Positions 52,100-61,505 of a stretch of 64,000 nucleotides of DNA are shown here, piece after piece. The translations under genes were made by a program, and so were the position numbers. Numbering within the stretch: the stretch's first letter is position 1; each line of letters starts with the position of its first letter. The notes beneath the pieces were generated by a model that was not told the origin of the DNA, did not search any database, and saw only the letters and a list, made by a program, of their open reading frames with translations. The DNA comes from Erythrobacteraceae bacterium Alg239-R51 (GTDB lineage: Bacteria > Pseudomonadota > Alphaproteobacteria > Sphingomonadales > Sphingomonadaceae): assembly GCA_947331495.1 (NCBI GenBank), contig CAMZOI010000001.1, positions 992,001 through 1,056,000 of the forward strand, written 5' to 3'.

Positions 52100-53172
52100 T
52101 TTATCTCGATTACCAGGCCACCACCCCGCTCGCGCCCGAGGCGCGCGATGCCATGATGCGCTGGCTCGACGGGCCGGGCGGGACCGGGTTCGGCAATCCG
52201 CATTCACCGCACCGGATGGGTCGGCAGGCCAAGGCAGCCATCGAGCTGGCGCGCGATCAGGTCGCCGCGCTCTTCCCGGCCGGTGGGCGGATAATCTTTA
52301 CCTCAGGAGCGACCGAGGCGGTAAACCTCGCAATCCGCGGTTCGGGCAAGGGTGGCACTGTTTCGGTTTCCGCCATCGAACATGCGGCCGTGCTCGATAC
52401 CGCGCAAGATGCGGGCAAGTGCCACGTGCTCAATGTCGCGAAGGACGGGCAGTGCAACACCAAGCAGGATCTGCCCAACGATACGCGGCTGGTCTGCCTG
52501 ATGCAGATCAACAACGAGATCGGCACGATCCAGCCGACTATCGAATGGCACCGAAAAGCGAAGGAAAACAAAGCGCTGTATTTTTGTGACGCCGTGCAGG
52601 CCTATGGCAAGATCGAAGTCACCGGTGCGGATATGATCGCGATTTCGGCGCATAAGTTTCACGGTCCTAAGGGTGTCGGTGCGCTGTGGCTTCGCGAGGG
52701 GCTCGATATCGAAGAGGTGCAGACCGGTGGCGGACAGGAGCATGGATTGCGTTCGGGCACGCTCTCGCCTGCATTGATCGCGGGCATGGGCGCCGCCGCA
52801 AAACTTGCGAAAGAAGCGCTCGATCAGGATGCCGAACACATTCAAACACTGTGGAAACGGGCGACCGAACTGTTCGGTGACTGGAAGCTCAACGGCAGCG
52901 CCGAAGCACGCTGGCATGGCAATCTCAATATTCGTCGCAAGGGTCTGGATGTGAACCGTTTGATGAGCGATTGCCGCGACGTGATGTTCTCCGCCGGATC
53001 CGCCTGTGCCAGCGGATCGGGCCGGACCAGCCACGTGCTCGAAGCCATCGGCCTGTCGGCGAAACAGGCGAAGACTTCGATAAGGCTTGGCTGGGGGCGC
53101 TATACGACGATGGAGGAAATCGAGGAGGCGGCAGACAGGATCAACGGAGCCGCAAAGGCACAGGACCTGTGA
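52096..53172 (+). CDS. cysteine desulfurase (second of two)
   Basis: A complete NifS/IscS-like enzyme of 358 residues: MIYLDYQATTPLAPEA at the start, GATEAVNLAIRG, PLP lysine in SAHKFHGPKG and the catalytic cysteine in GSACASGSG. It resembles the group II/IscS type more closely than SufS. Tandem paralogues of this kind, followed by a ferredoxin, are found in sphingomonads near SUF genes; no suf genes are in the window. ATG 52096 overlaps the previous stop, and the GTG of the ferredoxin overlaps its own stop. Confidence 0.93.
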   Translation: MIYLDYQATTPLAPEARDAMMRWLDGPGGTGFGNPHSPHRMGRQAKAAIELARDQVAALFPAGGRIIFTSGATEAVNLAIRGSGKGGTVSVSAIEHAAVLDTAQDAGKCHVLNVAKDGQCNTKQDLPNDTRLVCLMQINNEIGTIQPTIEWHRKAKENKALYFCDAVQAYGKIEVTGADMIAISAHKFHGPKGVGALWLREGLDIEEVQTGGGQEHGLRSGTLSPALIAGMGAAAKLAKEALDQDAEHIQTLWKRATELFGDWKLNGSAEARWHGNLNIRRKGLDVNRLMSDCRDVMFSAGSACASGSGRTSHVLEAIGLSAKQAKTSIRLGWGRYTTMEEIEEAADRINGAAKAQDL

Positions 53173-53498
53173 AGGTCGACTTCGTCACATCCGCGGGCGA
53201 CACCGTCACTGCCGAGGCCGGACCGGGCGACAATCTTCTGCGCGTGGCTCAGTCTGCCGGATTGCCGCTGGAAGGCACGTGCGAGGGGCAGATGGCGTGC
53301 TCCACCTGTCATGTGATCGTCGCGCCCGAATGGTTCGATCGCCTGGCGCCCGCCAGCGAGGAGGAAGAAGACATGCTCGACCTTGCTGCCGGGGTGGCAC
53401 GGACCAGCCGCCTTTCCTGCCAGATCGATCTCGACGAGACGCTCGACGGCCTGACCGTTCGCATCCCCGCGACAAGCCACGACATGCGGCGGTTCTAG
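53169..53498 (+). CDS. 2Fe-2S ferredoxin
   Basis: An adrenodoxin/ISC-type [2Fe-2S] ferredoxin of 109 residues. Cluster cysteines C-x5-C-x2-C in CEGQMACSTCHV and the fourth in RLSCQ. It supplies electrons for cluster assembly or for a P450/oxygenase; its place behind two desulfurases supports the assembly role. GTG start 53169 overlaps the desulfurase stop by four bases. The stop is one base from that of the convergent channel gene. Confidence 0.93.
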   Translation: MKVDFVTSAGDTVTAEAGPGDNLLRVAQSAGLPLEGTCEGQMACSTCHVIVAPEWFDRLAPASEEEEDMLDLAAGVARTSRLSCQIDLDETLDGLTVRIPATSHDMRRF

Positions 53499-53499
53499 T

Positions 53500-55203
53500 T
53501 CAGCTTGATTCTTCGCTATCCACCCGCACTTCGCGTTCGCGCGTGAAATAGGCGGGGTTGGGTTCGCGATCGCCGACCGCATCGAGACGCGAGGCAGCGG
53601 CAAGAAGGTGTTCGCGCAGGCGGCATTGCATCTTCCAGCCCGTCTTCGGGTTCTTCGCCCGCGCCATGAAGCGCACGTTCATTGCCTTGGCCTTCTGATC
53701 GATCACCTGGCATACGGCATCATCCGGATCGATGACATCCTCGTCGCTCTCGATGAACTCGCGGAAAGGGCCGCGCAAGCCCTCGACATCGGCCCGGTTG
53801 TCGAGTTCGAGCTCGACATGCACCATCAGGCTGGGATCCTGCTTGGTCCAGTTTTCGAAACTTTCATTGGTAAACGCGCTGACCGGAGCGATGACCCGGC
53901 GCTCGTCCCAGGTGCGCAGGCGCAGATGGGTAAAGCCGATGCGCTCGACATAGCACCACTGCCCTTCGAACTGCACCGCATCGCCGATTCGCGCCGTCCG
54001 CGCGAAAGCGATCTGCACGCTGGCCATGATATCGCCCAGCGCCTTGCGCGCGGCAAACACCAGCACCAGTCCGATGAGTCCCGCCGATGCGATGATCGAA
54101 AAGCCCAGCGTGCTCGACAGGTCGCTCGACACGAGCACGAAGCCCAAAGCGCCGAGCACGAGCAGCGCGGTGACGATGCGCCGGACCGCGCTCAGCTTGG
54201 TGTAGAAATCGCGATCTTCGTTGTTGGCGGGGTCTTCCAGCTGGTCGGTGCGCCGGTCGGTCGCGAACTCGAACAATGCCTCGATTATCGCCAGCACGAT
54301 GAGCAGGATTGCCGAAATGATCAGGATGATCTGCAGCGGATCGAGAATATCGCGGACCGGGCCGGTCAGGCGGAAGAATGTCGCGCGGATGGCGGCGAAG
54401 GTTCCGGCAAAGGCCAGCAGGGTCGCAGGCAGCTGCACCGCGTTGAGGACGCCGTGGCCCTTGCTTCCCTCCTGGGTCCGGCGGCTCCAGCGCCCCAATG
54501 CCATGTAAGTCAGCGCGGCGGCCAGCGCGCCGATCAGCAGGATGATGGGCAGGGCGACGATTTCCCACCACGCAAGTGTCCAGAAGGCTTGCTTGCGCAG
54601 GACATCGGGCAGCATTTCTTCGAACCGCGTCGGACCGAACCTTTCGTAAAGCGCCGGAACATTGTGCACCGTCTGGCGGCTGAACACCCAGACCGGCTCT
54701 CCCTGCGGAGGCTGCAAGCGCGCGATGCGGATCGGAATGAGCCGGTTTTCCAGCGACAGATGGCCGATCGTGATCGATCGTCGCGCGACGCCGGCCATCG
54801 GGTCCTCGCTGCTCGTCTGCGTGTCGACCGCATCGGGCCGGTCGGGCAACGATGACCAGTCGAGGGCCAGCGAACGGTGGAGCAGATCGTAGAGGCGGGC
54901 GGCCAGTTCGCGCCGCGTTGCAGGATCGGTCGCCGCTTCGACATTCGCATAATCCAGCGCGGCCGAGGCGCTGGCCCAGTCGCCCGCCGCGCCGGCAGCC
55001 ATGAAGCTTTCCATCAGCCCCATCGGCGTGTCGAGATCGAGCGCGCCGGGCGGGCCGCCATTGTCCAGCGACTCGACTTCGTAGATATAGGGCTCGGACC
55101 CCTGCGCCACGTCGCGATCGTCCTGAGCGTGCGCCGGTGCGGCGAAGCAGGCGAGCAGGAGTGTAATGAGAGCGGCGAGTTTACCGGACAGTGATTTCCC
55201 CAT
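53500..55203 (-). CDS. mechanosensitive channel, MscS family, with periplasmic domain
   Basis: A 567-residue exported/membrane protein. A signal peptide (about 1-26, ending AHAQ) leads into a periplasmic domain of about 160 residues, then about four TM helices, and the MscS pore helix and beta domain (LGFSIIASAGLIGLVLVFAARKALGDIMASVQIAF is read in blocks: GLVLVFAARKALGDI, then ARIGDAVQFEGQWCYVERI). The Gly/Ala-rich pore helix precedes ARIGD. It would release solutes under hypo-osmotic stress. ATG 55203 begins the signal peptide. Confidence 0.9.
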   Translation of the reverse strand: MGKSLSGKLAALITLLLACFAAPAHAQDDRDVAQGSEPYIYEVESLDNGGPPGALDLDTPMGLMESFMAAGAAGDWASASAALDYANVEAATDPATRRELAARLYDLLHRSLALDWSSLPDRPDAVDTQTSSEDPMAGVARRSITIGHLSLENRLIPIRIARLQPPQGEPVWVFSRQTVHNVPALYERFGPTRFEEMLPDVLRKQAFWTLAWWEIVALPIILLIGALAAALTYMALGRWSRRTQEGSKGHGVLNAVQLPATLLAFAGTFAAIRATFFRLTGPVRDILDPLQIILIISAILLIVLAIIEALFEFATDRRTDQLEDPANNEDRDFYTKLSAVRRIVTALLVLGALGFVLVSSDLSSTLGFSIIASAGLIGLVLVFAARKALGDIMASVQIAFARTARIGDAVQFEGQWCYVERIGFTHLRLRTWDERRVIAPVSAFTNESFENWTKQDPSLMVHVELELDNRADVEGLRGPFREFIESDEDVIDPDDAVCQVIDQKAKAMNVRFMARAKNPKTGWKMQCRLREHLLAAASRLDAVGDREPNPAYFTREREVRVDSEESS

Positions 55204-55247
55204 GCCTCGCTCAATGCTCGGCGACTGGGATGGGTCCGAAACGCAAC

Positions 55248-55281
55248 CGGGGCTCCGCCGCATTGCCGCGACGGAGCCCCG
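55248..55281 (-). terminator. strong hairpin after the DJ-1/PfpI gene
   Basis: CGGGGCTCCG (55248-55257) pairs perfectly with CGGAGCCCCG (55272-55281). On the minus strand it lies 20 bases past the stop of the DJ-1/PfpI gene and is followed by GTTGCGTTTC, a weak T-tract. It is probably that gene's terminator. Confidence 0.6.
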
Positions 55282-55302
55282 ATTGACTAACGTGATTGGG
55301 TG

Positions 55303-55869
55303 TCAGGCGCTTTCGAGTTCGCGTTCGTTCACCGTCATGCCGAGTTTTTCGACCAACGCCTTGCTGAAGGCAGGAATATCGTCCGGATTACGGCTGGTGA
55401 TGAGATTGCCGTCGATGGCCACTTCCTTGTCGACCACGTTCGCACCTGCATTCTTCAGGTCGGTACGGATCGAATGATAGCTGGTTGCCGTCTTGCCTTC
55501 GACGATACCGGCTTCGATCAGCATCCAGGGGGCATGACAGATCGCGGCGATCGGTTTGCCCGCAGCGTTGAATTCCCGGACGATCGCAACTGCCCGTTCG
55601 TTCACGCGCAGAAGGTCGGGATTGATCTGGCCGCCCGGAAGCAGCAGGGCATCGTACCCTTCGCAATTCGACACTTCGTCGACCGTCTTGTCGACCTTGA
55701 CGCTTTCGCCCCAATCCTTCTGGCCCCAGCCCTTGATCGAGCCGCTTTCGGGGCTGACCACGTCGACACCGATTCCGGCTTTTTCCAAAATGGCCTTGGG
55801 CTTCATCAGTTCGGACTGCTCGAAACCGTTGGTGGCGAGGATCATGACGTGTTTTTCGTGGTGGGACAT
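55303..55869 (-). CDS. DJ-1/PfpI family protein (glutamine amidotransferase-like)
   Basis: A 188-residue DJ-1/PfpI protein close to YhbO/PfpI, linked to protein and nucleotide repair after glycation or to stress. Nucleophile elbow AAICHAPW with Cys111, and the partner glutamate in GFEQSEL. A conserved GGQINPDLLR block occurs earlier. The start ATG 55869 has AAGGAG about 10 bases upstream. Followed by a strong hairpin. Confidence 0.92.
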   Translation of the reverse strand: MSHHEKHVMILATNGFEQSELMKPKAILEKAGIGVDVVSPESGSIKGWGQKDWGESVKVDKTVDEVSNCEGYDALLLPGGQINPDLLRVNERAVAIVREFNAAGKPIAAICHAPWMLIEAGIVEGKTATSYHSIRTDLKNAGANVVDKEVAIDGNLITSRNPDDIPAFSKALVEKLGMTVNERELESA

Positions 55870-55969
55870 AAAGGGTAACTCCTTGAATTCGTGTTACCTG
55901 TGCAACGCATGGGGAAAGCGCGCCGTTCCGTTCTGTTAGGCGAGGCGTGGCGGTGATAGGGCAGGGCGC

Positions 55970-58267
55970 ATGGCGAGCAGCGATACGACCCTGGACGACG
56001 AGAAAGACCCGTTCGACGCGATTGTCGACGCCCCGTTCGATTCCGCCCTGTCGGAACGGTATCTCGTCTATGCGCTGAGCACGATCACCGCGCGTTCGCT
56101 GCCCGATCTGCGCGATGGGTTGAAGCCCGTGCACCGCCGCCTGCTGTGGGCGATGCGGCAGCTGAAGCTCAATCCCACCGATGCGTTCAAGAAGTCCGCG
56201 CGCGTGGTCGGCGATGTCATCGGCAAGTATCACCCGCATGGCGATGCATCGGTCTACGATGCGATGGTCCGCCTCGCCCAGGATTTCGCACTGCGCTATC
56301 CGCTGGTCGAAGGGCAGGGCAATTTCGGCAATATCGATGGCGATAATGCCGCCGCCTATCGCTATACCGAAGCACGCCTGACCAGAACGGCGCTGCGCCT
56401 GATGGAGGGGCTCGACGAAGGCACGGTCGACTTCATCCCGACCTATAATGGCGAAGAACAGGAGCCGGAGATTTTCCCCGGCCTGTTCCCCAATCTGCTG
56501 GCCAATGGTTCCAGCGGCATCGCGGTCGGCATGGCGACCAATATACCGAGCCACAATGTCGCGGAAATCGTCGATGCGACGCTGGAGGTGATCGACAATC
56601 CGCATGTCGAACATGCGCGCCTGATGGAACTGTTCACCGGGCCGGACTTCGCCACTGGCGGCGTGGTGCCCGAAAGCGCCGAGACAATCAGCGCCGCTTA
56701 CGAGACCGGACGCGGTTCCTTTCGCGTGCGCGGTCGTTTTCACGCGGCAGAAGCGGAGAAGGCCGAAGATCGCGAAGCGGGTATCGAGCGGCTCGGCGGC
56801 GGGCAGTGGCAGCTCGTCATCAGCGAGATTCCCTACCAGGTGCAGAAGGGCAAGCTGATCGAGCAGATCGCCGCAGCCATCGGCGACCGCAAGCTGCCGA
56901 TCCTCGAAGACGTGCGCGATGAAAGCGATACTGCCATCCGCATCGTGCTGATCCCGCGCAGCCGCAATGTCGATCCGGAACTGCTCAAGGAAAGCATCTA
57001 CAAGCTGACCGACATGGAAACGCGTTTCGGGCTCAATCTCAACGTGCTCGATCACAAGCGCACGCCGATGGTGATGGGGCTGAAGGAACTGCTCGACAAC
57101 TGGATCGTCAGCCAGATCGAGATTCTCCAGCGCCGCAGCCAGCACCGGCTCGACCAGATCGCCCGGCGGCTCGAACTGGTCGAAGGCTATATCATCGCTT
57201 TCCTCAACCTCGATCGGGTGATCGAGATCATCCGCAGCGAGGACGAACCAAAGCCGCTGATGATGGAGGAATTCGGGCTTACCGACAGGCAGGCCGAAGC
57301 AATCCTCAACATGCGTCTGCGGTCCTTGCGCAAGCTTGAGGAAATGCAGTTGCGGCAGGAAAAGGATGATTTGCTCAAGGAAAAGGACGATCTCGAAAAG
57401 CTGCTCGGCTCACCTGCACGCCAACGGACGCGGCTCAAGCGCGATCTGAACCAGTTGCGCAAGGAATACGGGCCGGACACCGCGCTGGGCCGACGGCGCA
57501 CCACGATCGCCGAGGCCGAAACTGCGGTCGAATTCAGCATGGACGCAATGATCGAGAAGGAACCGGTCACGGTGATCCTCAGCCAGAAGGGCTGGATACG
57601 TGGCGCCAGGGGCCATCTGCCGCTGGATCAGGAATTCAAGCACAAGGAAGGCGATGCGCCGGCTTTCGTGCTGCACGCGCAGACGACCGACAAGCTGCTG
57701 CTCGCCACGGATACCGGCCGGTTTTTCACGCTCGGCGCCGACAAGCTGCCCGGCGCGCGTGGCTTCGGCGAGCCGGTGCGCAACACGCTCGACATCGATG
57801 CGGGCGCGAATATCATCGCCATGATCGTGCATCGGCCCAAGCAACGCCTGCTTCTGGCAGCGACAACCGGCAAGGGATTCGCCGCGACGACCGATGATCT
57901 GCTGGCCGAGACCCGCAAGGGTCGGCAGGTGGTAAACCTCAAGGACGATGCCAGGCTACGGGTCGTGCGCCCGATCGAGCAGGCTCACGATCATGTCGCG
58001 GTCGTCGGCGACAATCGCAAGCTGGTGGTATTCAACCTCGAGGAACTGCCCGATCTGACCAAGGGTCAGGGCGTGATGTTACAGCGCTATCGCGACGGTG
58101 GCCTGTCCGACGCCACCACGTTCAGGCTGGAGGATGGCCTAAGCTGGACGATGGGGGGCAAGGAAGGCCGTACCCGCACCGAAGGCGAGATGTGGCAGTG
58201 GAAAGTCGCGCGTGGCGGGGCGGGCAGAATGCCGCCCCAGGGTTTCCCGCGGGATAACCGGTTCTAA
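55970..58267 (+). CDS. parC: DNA topoisomerase IV subunit A
   Basis: ParC cuts and rejoins DNA in the topoisomerase IV that unlinks daughter chromosomes. The 765-residue protein has catalytic Tyr132 in [10 protein letters not shown] and the quinolone region [17 protein letters not shown] (residues 88-104). The C-terminal beta-pinwheel region lacks the GyrA box of gyrase, supporting ParC over GyrA. At the position of E. coli Ser80 there is Ala93, and Asp97 stands for Glu84. ATG 55970. parE is not in the window. Confidence 0.96.
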   Translation: MASSDTTLDDEKDPFDAIVDAPFDSALSERYLVYALSTITARSLPDLRDGLKPVHRRLLWAMRQLKLNPTDAFKKSARVVGDVIGKYHPHGDASVYDAMVRLAQDFALRYPLVEGQGNFGNIDGDNAAAYRYTEARLTRTALRLMEGLDEGTVDFIPTYNGEEQEPEIFPGLFPNLLANGSSGIAVGMATNIPSHNVAEIVDATLEVIDNPHVEHARLMELFTGPDFATGGVVPESAETISAAYETGRGSFRVRGRFHAAEAEKAEDREAGIERLGGGQWQLVISEIPYQVQKGKLIEQIAAAIGDRKLPILEDVRDESDTAIRIVLIPRSRNVDPELLKESIYKLTDMETRFGLNLNVLDHKRTPMVMGLKELLDNWIVSQIEILQRRSQHRLDQIARRLELVEGYIIAFLNLDRVIEIIRSEDEPKPLMMEEFGLTDRQAEAILNMRLRSLRKLEEMQLRQEKDDLLKEKDDLEKLLGSPARQRTRLKRDLNQLRKEYGPDTALGRRRTTIAEAETAVEFSMDAMIEKEPVTVILSQKGWIRGARGHLPLDQEFKHKEGDAPAFVLHAQTTDKLLLATDTGRFFTLGADKLPGARGFGEPVRNTLDIDAGANIIAMIVHRPKQRLLLAATTGKGFAATTDDLLAETRKGRQVVNLKDDARLRVVRPIEQAHDHVAVVGDNRKLVVFNLEELPDLTKGQGVMLQRYRDGGLSDATTFRLEDGLSWTMGGKEGRTRTEGEMWQWKVARGGAGRMPPQGFPRDNRF

Positions 58268-58283
58268 GCCCTTTGACCGGCGG

Positions 58284-58787
58284 TCAGTATTCGTTGGCCG
58301 GACAGATTTTCAGCTCCGTATCCTCGTTCCTGCTCATTCCCAATTCCAGGAACAGGGCGAACACATTCGCAAAATTCTGCGGCGGGAGCGGAGCGAGCTG
58401 TTCGGTCAGTCGATCGACTGCCAGGCATGCGTCGCGGTCGAGTTTGCTGGTGATTCCCTCGGCCAGCGCCTGACGACCGAATTGCAGCACGGCCTCGTTG
58501 TCGGGCAGCTCGGTCTTCATGACATATTCGAGCGTATCCTTGGCCTGGGGCCAGTTGCGCTGTGCCTGGGGGGCGAGGCGTTGTGCCAGCGCTGCGGAAT
58601 TGGCAGCCAGATAACCCTGGCCGATCTGCGGTCCGCATGTGCGCGCCGCGCTCTCGAGCAAGGCGGGCAGAAGATTGGCCACGACCGCCTGGCTGTCCTC
58701 GCGCGGAATGCAGCGTTGTTCCTGCGCAATGGCGGAGGAGGGCAGGGCAACCGCCGCGAGGGCGGCCAGGGCAGGCGCTAACTTCAT
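58284..58787 (-). CDS. exported protein of unknown function
   Basis: A 167-residue protein with a signal peptide of about 21 residues (MKLAPALAALAAVALPSSAIA-Q). The mature part is helical with four cysteines (CIPREDSQ, ARTCGPQIG, DACLAVDR, LKICPANEY), which could form two disulfides in the periplasm. I recognise no domain. ATG 58787 follows AAAGGAAC. Adjacent to parC in convergent orientation, with a 16-base gap. Confidence 0.75.
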   Translation of the reverse strand: MKLAPALAALAAVALPSSAIAQEQRCIPREDSQAVVANLLPALLESAARTCGPQIGQGYLAANSAALAQRLAPQAQRNWPQAKDTLEYVMKTELPDNEAVLQFGRQALAEGITSKLDRDACLAVDRLTEQLAPLPPQNFANVFALFLELGMSRNEDTELKICPANEY

Positions 58788-58876
58788 TAAGATGTTCCTT
58801 TGCGGATCACGGCTCTCGCAAGTCCGACTAGCGCGCGGGCATGGCGCAAAGCTGAACGATCTTGCGGACCGGCAAT

Positions 58877-58912
58877 GCAAAAGGCCGGAAGCGGTTGAAC
58901 GCTCCCGGCCTG
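58877..58912 (-). terminator. intrinsic terminator of the 58943-59500 gene
   Basis: On the minus strand AGGCCGG (plus 58905-58911) pairs with CCGGCCT (plus 58882-58888), with further pairs inside, followed by TTTTGC. It is 32-66 bases past the stop codon. Confidence 0.85.
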
Positions 58913-58942
58913 ATGCGACCCTGAAAACTGGATCAGGGAAAT

Positions 58943-59500
58943 TTATGCGCCGGCATCCGTACCCGTCGAAGCGGTCCCGGCGACGGCGGCGTCGATCTGT
59001 TCGTTGGTCAGCAGCGCCATGAGGCCATGCTCTCCGCCAACGAAGTGTTCGCGCAGCAGGGTGATCTTGTTGTTCTCGTCACCGCCGCGAGCGATCACGA
59101 CATTGTCGCCGTCGATTTCGACCACCGTGCCGAGCGGCGCGTGCTTGGCGGTCATCGCCTCGGCGCCGACAACCAGTGCGGCATCGCGTGCGGCCATCGC
59201 CTGCTGCTGCGCCTGCTGCAGCATGGCGACGATCTGCGCCTTGGTGGCGTTGAGCGAGGTGCCTTGCTCGTTAGTGCCGAAGGCTGCGGCCGGAACCGGG
59301 GCCTGCATGCCATCGACAACCAGGATGGCAGTGTCGCCATCGACGGACTGGATCGTGCCGATTGCCACGCCGTCATTGCCATACACGGTCGTGCCCGCAG
59401 TGGTGACGACGGCGGTTTCCTGCGCACTCGCCATGGCCGGAGCCAGCGCGCCGGTGGTGGAAAGGGCGGCGGCAGCAAGGGCCAGCTTCGCGAATTTCAT
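58943..59500 (-). CDS. exported protein with repeated beta segments, unknown function
   Basis: A 185-residue secreted or periplasmic protein with a signal peptide ending ASAQ (about residue 27). Two similar beta segments are visible (TTVYGNDGVAIGTIQSVDGDTAILVVDG and APLGTVVEIDGDNVVIARGG, quoted for their GTIQSVDGD and GTVVEIDGD cores), separated by a Gln/Ala-rich helix (QAQQQAMAARDAA). This resembles a PRC-barrel-like or bacterial surface repeat. Unknown function. TTGGAG precedes ATG 59500, and a clear terminator follows. Confidence 0.75.
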   Translation of the reverse strand: MKFAKLALAAAALSTTGALAPAMASAQETAVVTTAGTTVYGNDGVAIGTIQSVDGDTAILVVDGMQAPVPAAAFGTNEQGTSLNATKAQIVAMLQQAQQQAMAARDAALVVGAEAMTAKHAPLGTVVEIDGDNVVIARGGDENNKITLLREHFVGGEHGLMALLTNEQIDAAVAGTASTGTDAGA

Positions 59501-59717
59501 AAACTACTCCAAGACTTGTTTTCGAAATGTGCAGCTTAACTGCGCGCGGAGGGCGCAGCAAAACCGTTCAGGTTGTAAGAGCAGGCGAGAGCGAAAGTCC
59601 CCGCGATCTGCAAACTCCCGTTGAGGGGAGCGGGCGCTCTATTCCATCGGTCGCCCGCGAAGGCAACCGCGAGGCCGTTATGTTGCAATGCAGCTTAAGC
59701 GAAGCTGAAGGCTCCGA

Positions 59718-60893
59718 TCAGCTTCGAGCCAGTTCTTCGGCCAGCAGAGCCTCGACCCGCTCGCGTCCCGGGAAATTTTCGGCGATCCAGCGGGTCTCTA
59801 CCGCCTGGAGGATGCGCGCCACTTGCGGTCCCTTGCCCACGCCGCGCTGCACGATTTCCCCACCCTTGAGCGGGAGTTCGGGGATCGTCCAATCGCTCAG
59901 CAGCGAAGCGTCGCCGCCCGATAACAGCAGTCGGTCGCTCGCACACTCCAGCCCTTCACGATAGGCAAGGGCGAAGGGCGCATCGGTATCGGTGGGCTTG
60001 CGTTCCGCGTCGCATACCAGTCGGGCGCGTTGCTGTTTCGATAACCGCAGGCGCGCGGCGACCGCTTCGGCGATCGTCGGGATTGGCGGCAACAGCGCCG
60101 CGAGGCGGCGGATCGGATGCGGCGCGAAGCCCTGCGCCGCTTCGCTTGCGACCAGAGCGATCAGGCGGACGATCTCGTTTCGTCGTGCTTCTGGCAGAAC
60201 GACCTTCAGCACCCCGGTTCGGTCCATCAGTTGAACCGTCGCGACCGGGTTGACGAGGGCGAGAATGGCAAGAAGTTCCATAGCCACGCGTTCACGGCTG
60301 AGGCCCTTGAGCGTTTCGGCCAGCTCCTCGCAGGCCGCCAGGGCTTCTTCATCGAGGATGTTCCCGAAGCGGGCCTGGAACCGGAAATACCGCAGGATGC
60401 GCAAGTGATCCTCGCCTATCCGCTCGCGCGCATCGCCGATGAAGCGGACCCGGCGCGCTTCGAGATCGGCAAGACCACCGAAATAGTCTGAAATCTCCAG
60501 TGTTTCGGGATGGGCATAAAGCGCATTGATCGTGAAATCGCGCCGCGCGGCATCTTCGCGCCAATCATCGGCGAAAGCTATCGTGGCGCGGCGGCCATCG
60601 GTGGAAACGTCGCGGCGCAGCGTGGTGATCTCGACCGGTCCGTCCTTGAACACCGCGGTGACGGTGCCGTGATCGATCCCGGTCGGGACGATACGAATAC
60701 CTGCTTCGCGACACCTGTCGATCACGGTGCCGGGACGATGCGTGGTGGCGCAATCGATGTCGTGCGCCTCGATGCCCAGCAAAGTATCGCGCACGCAGCC
60801 GCCGACCCAGCGCATGTCTTCCGCGCCCAGCGCTTCTACAAGCTCGCGCAGACTCTGGCGCTTCGTCCAATCGGTTTGCGGTAATTTCTTCAC
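59718..60893 (-). CDS. cca: CCA tRNA nucleotidyltransferase
   Basis: Adds or repairs the 3'-CCA of tRNA. The 391-residue class II enzyme has the catalytic head VGGCVRDTLLG (31-40) and DID (Asp45, Asp47). The nucleotide-recognition region is RRDFTINALYAHPE, with RARRVRFIGDARERIGEDHLRILRYFRF following (blocks FIGDARERI and DHLRILRYFRF). No HD domain is fused. The start is GTG 60893. Since both tRNA genes here encode CCA, the enzyme is mainly for repair. It lies 18 bases after the NUDIX gene in the same direction. Confidence 0.95.
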   Translation of the reverse strand: MKKLPQTDWTKRQSLRELVEALGAEDMRWVGGCVRDTLLGIEAHDIDCATTHRPGTVIDRCREAGIRIVPTGIDHGTVTAVFKDGPVEITTLRRDVSTDGRRATIAFADDWREDAARRDFTINALYAHPETLEISDYFGGLADLEARRVRFIGDARERIGEDHLRILRYFRFQARFGNILDEEALAACEELAETLKGLSRERVAMELLAILALVNPVATVQLMDRTGVLKVVLPEARRNEIVRLIALVASEAAQGFAPHPIRRLAALLPPIPTIAEAVAARLRLSKQQRARLVCDAERKPTDTDAPFALAYREGLECASDRLLLSGGDASLLSDWTIPELPLKGGEIVQRGVGKGPQVARILQAVETRWIAENFPGRERVEALLAEELARS

Positions 60894-60911
60894 AGCGAGC
60901 GCCTTAGCAGG

Positions 60912-61505
60912 TCAGTCCACCCATGCCAGACGGCGCGAAAGGTTGATGCAGATTGCCGCCGTGACGCCCCAGATACGATAACCTTCGTAATCCAGTTCGT
61001 AATACTGACGCATCGCGCCTTTCCAGAAAACCTCGTTCCTGCTCCAGACGGTCCGGTCCATAAGGATCGCCAAGGGGCATTCGAACCAGCTTGCGACTTC
61101 GCGCGGTTCGGGCCTGATCGGCAGATCGGCCGGTATCGTGGCCAGCACCGGGGTGATGTCGAAACCCGTCCCGGTCTGATAGCGATCGCTGGTACCGATC
61201 ACGCGGACCAGTTCGCGTTCGATGCCCAGTTCCTCCCATGCTTCGCGCAATGCTGCTTCGACCGCATCCTCGCCATGGTCGAGTTTGCCGCCTGGAAAGG
61301 CGACCTGGCCCGGGTGATCGCGCATGGTGTTCGGGCGCTGGGTCAATAGCACGGTGGGTCGCTCGCGCTCGGTGACCGCGATCAGCACGGCAGCATCGGC
61401 AGTGCGGTCCTGATCCGCAAAACGCGCATCGGTCAGCAGGTCCGGCAGATCATTCCCATGCCCCTGTTCGAACAGTTCACTCAGCCGGTCGAAAAGCGCG
61501 CTCAT
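60912..61505 (-). CDS. NUDIX hydrolase, CoA pyrophosphatase type
   Basis: A 197-residue NUDIX protein. The box GX5EX7REUXEEXGU is GGKLDHGEDAVEAALREAWEELGI, read as GEDAVEAALREAWEE in its core. The upstream motif TQRPNTMRDHPGQVAFPGG is the CoA-specific signature, so it probably hydrolyses CoA and related diphosphates. It overlaps the DUF1285 stop (ATGA) and sits immediately upstream of cca. Confidence 0.93.
   Translation of the reverse strand: MSALFDRLSELFEQGHGNDLPDLLTDARFADQDRTADAAVLIAVTERERPTVLLTQRPNTMRDHPGQVAFPGGKLDHGEDAVEAALREAWEELGIERELVRVIGTSDRYQTGTGFDITPVLATIPADLPIRPEPREVASWFECPLAILMDRTVWSRNEVFWKGAMRQYYELDYEGYRIWGVTAAICINLSRRLAWVD

Noticed and set aside
55925..55945. GTTCCGTTC before parC as a LexA site
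   Set aside because: The two GTTC blocks are one base apart, not seven, so they do not fit the alphaproteobacterial LexA box.
55388..57145. 585-codon frame antisense to parC
   Set aside because: Shadow frame; parC has full motif support on the plus strand.
59501..59717. Small RNA or gene between the exported protein and cca
   Set aside because: It holds hairpins such as CAGCTT-AAGCG-AAGCTG, but no reading frame, promoter pair or T-run that supports a gene; left as a spacer.
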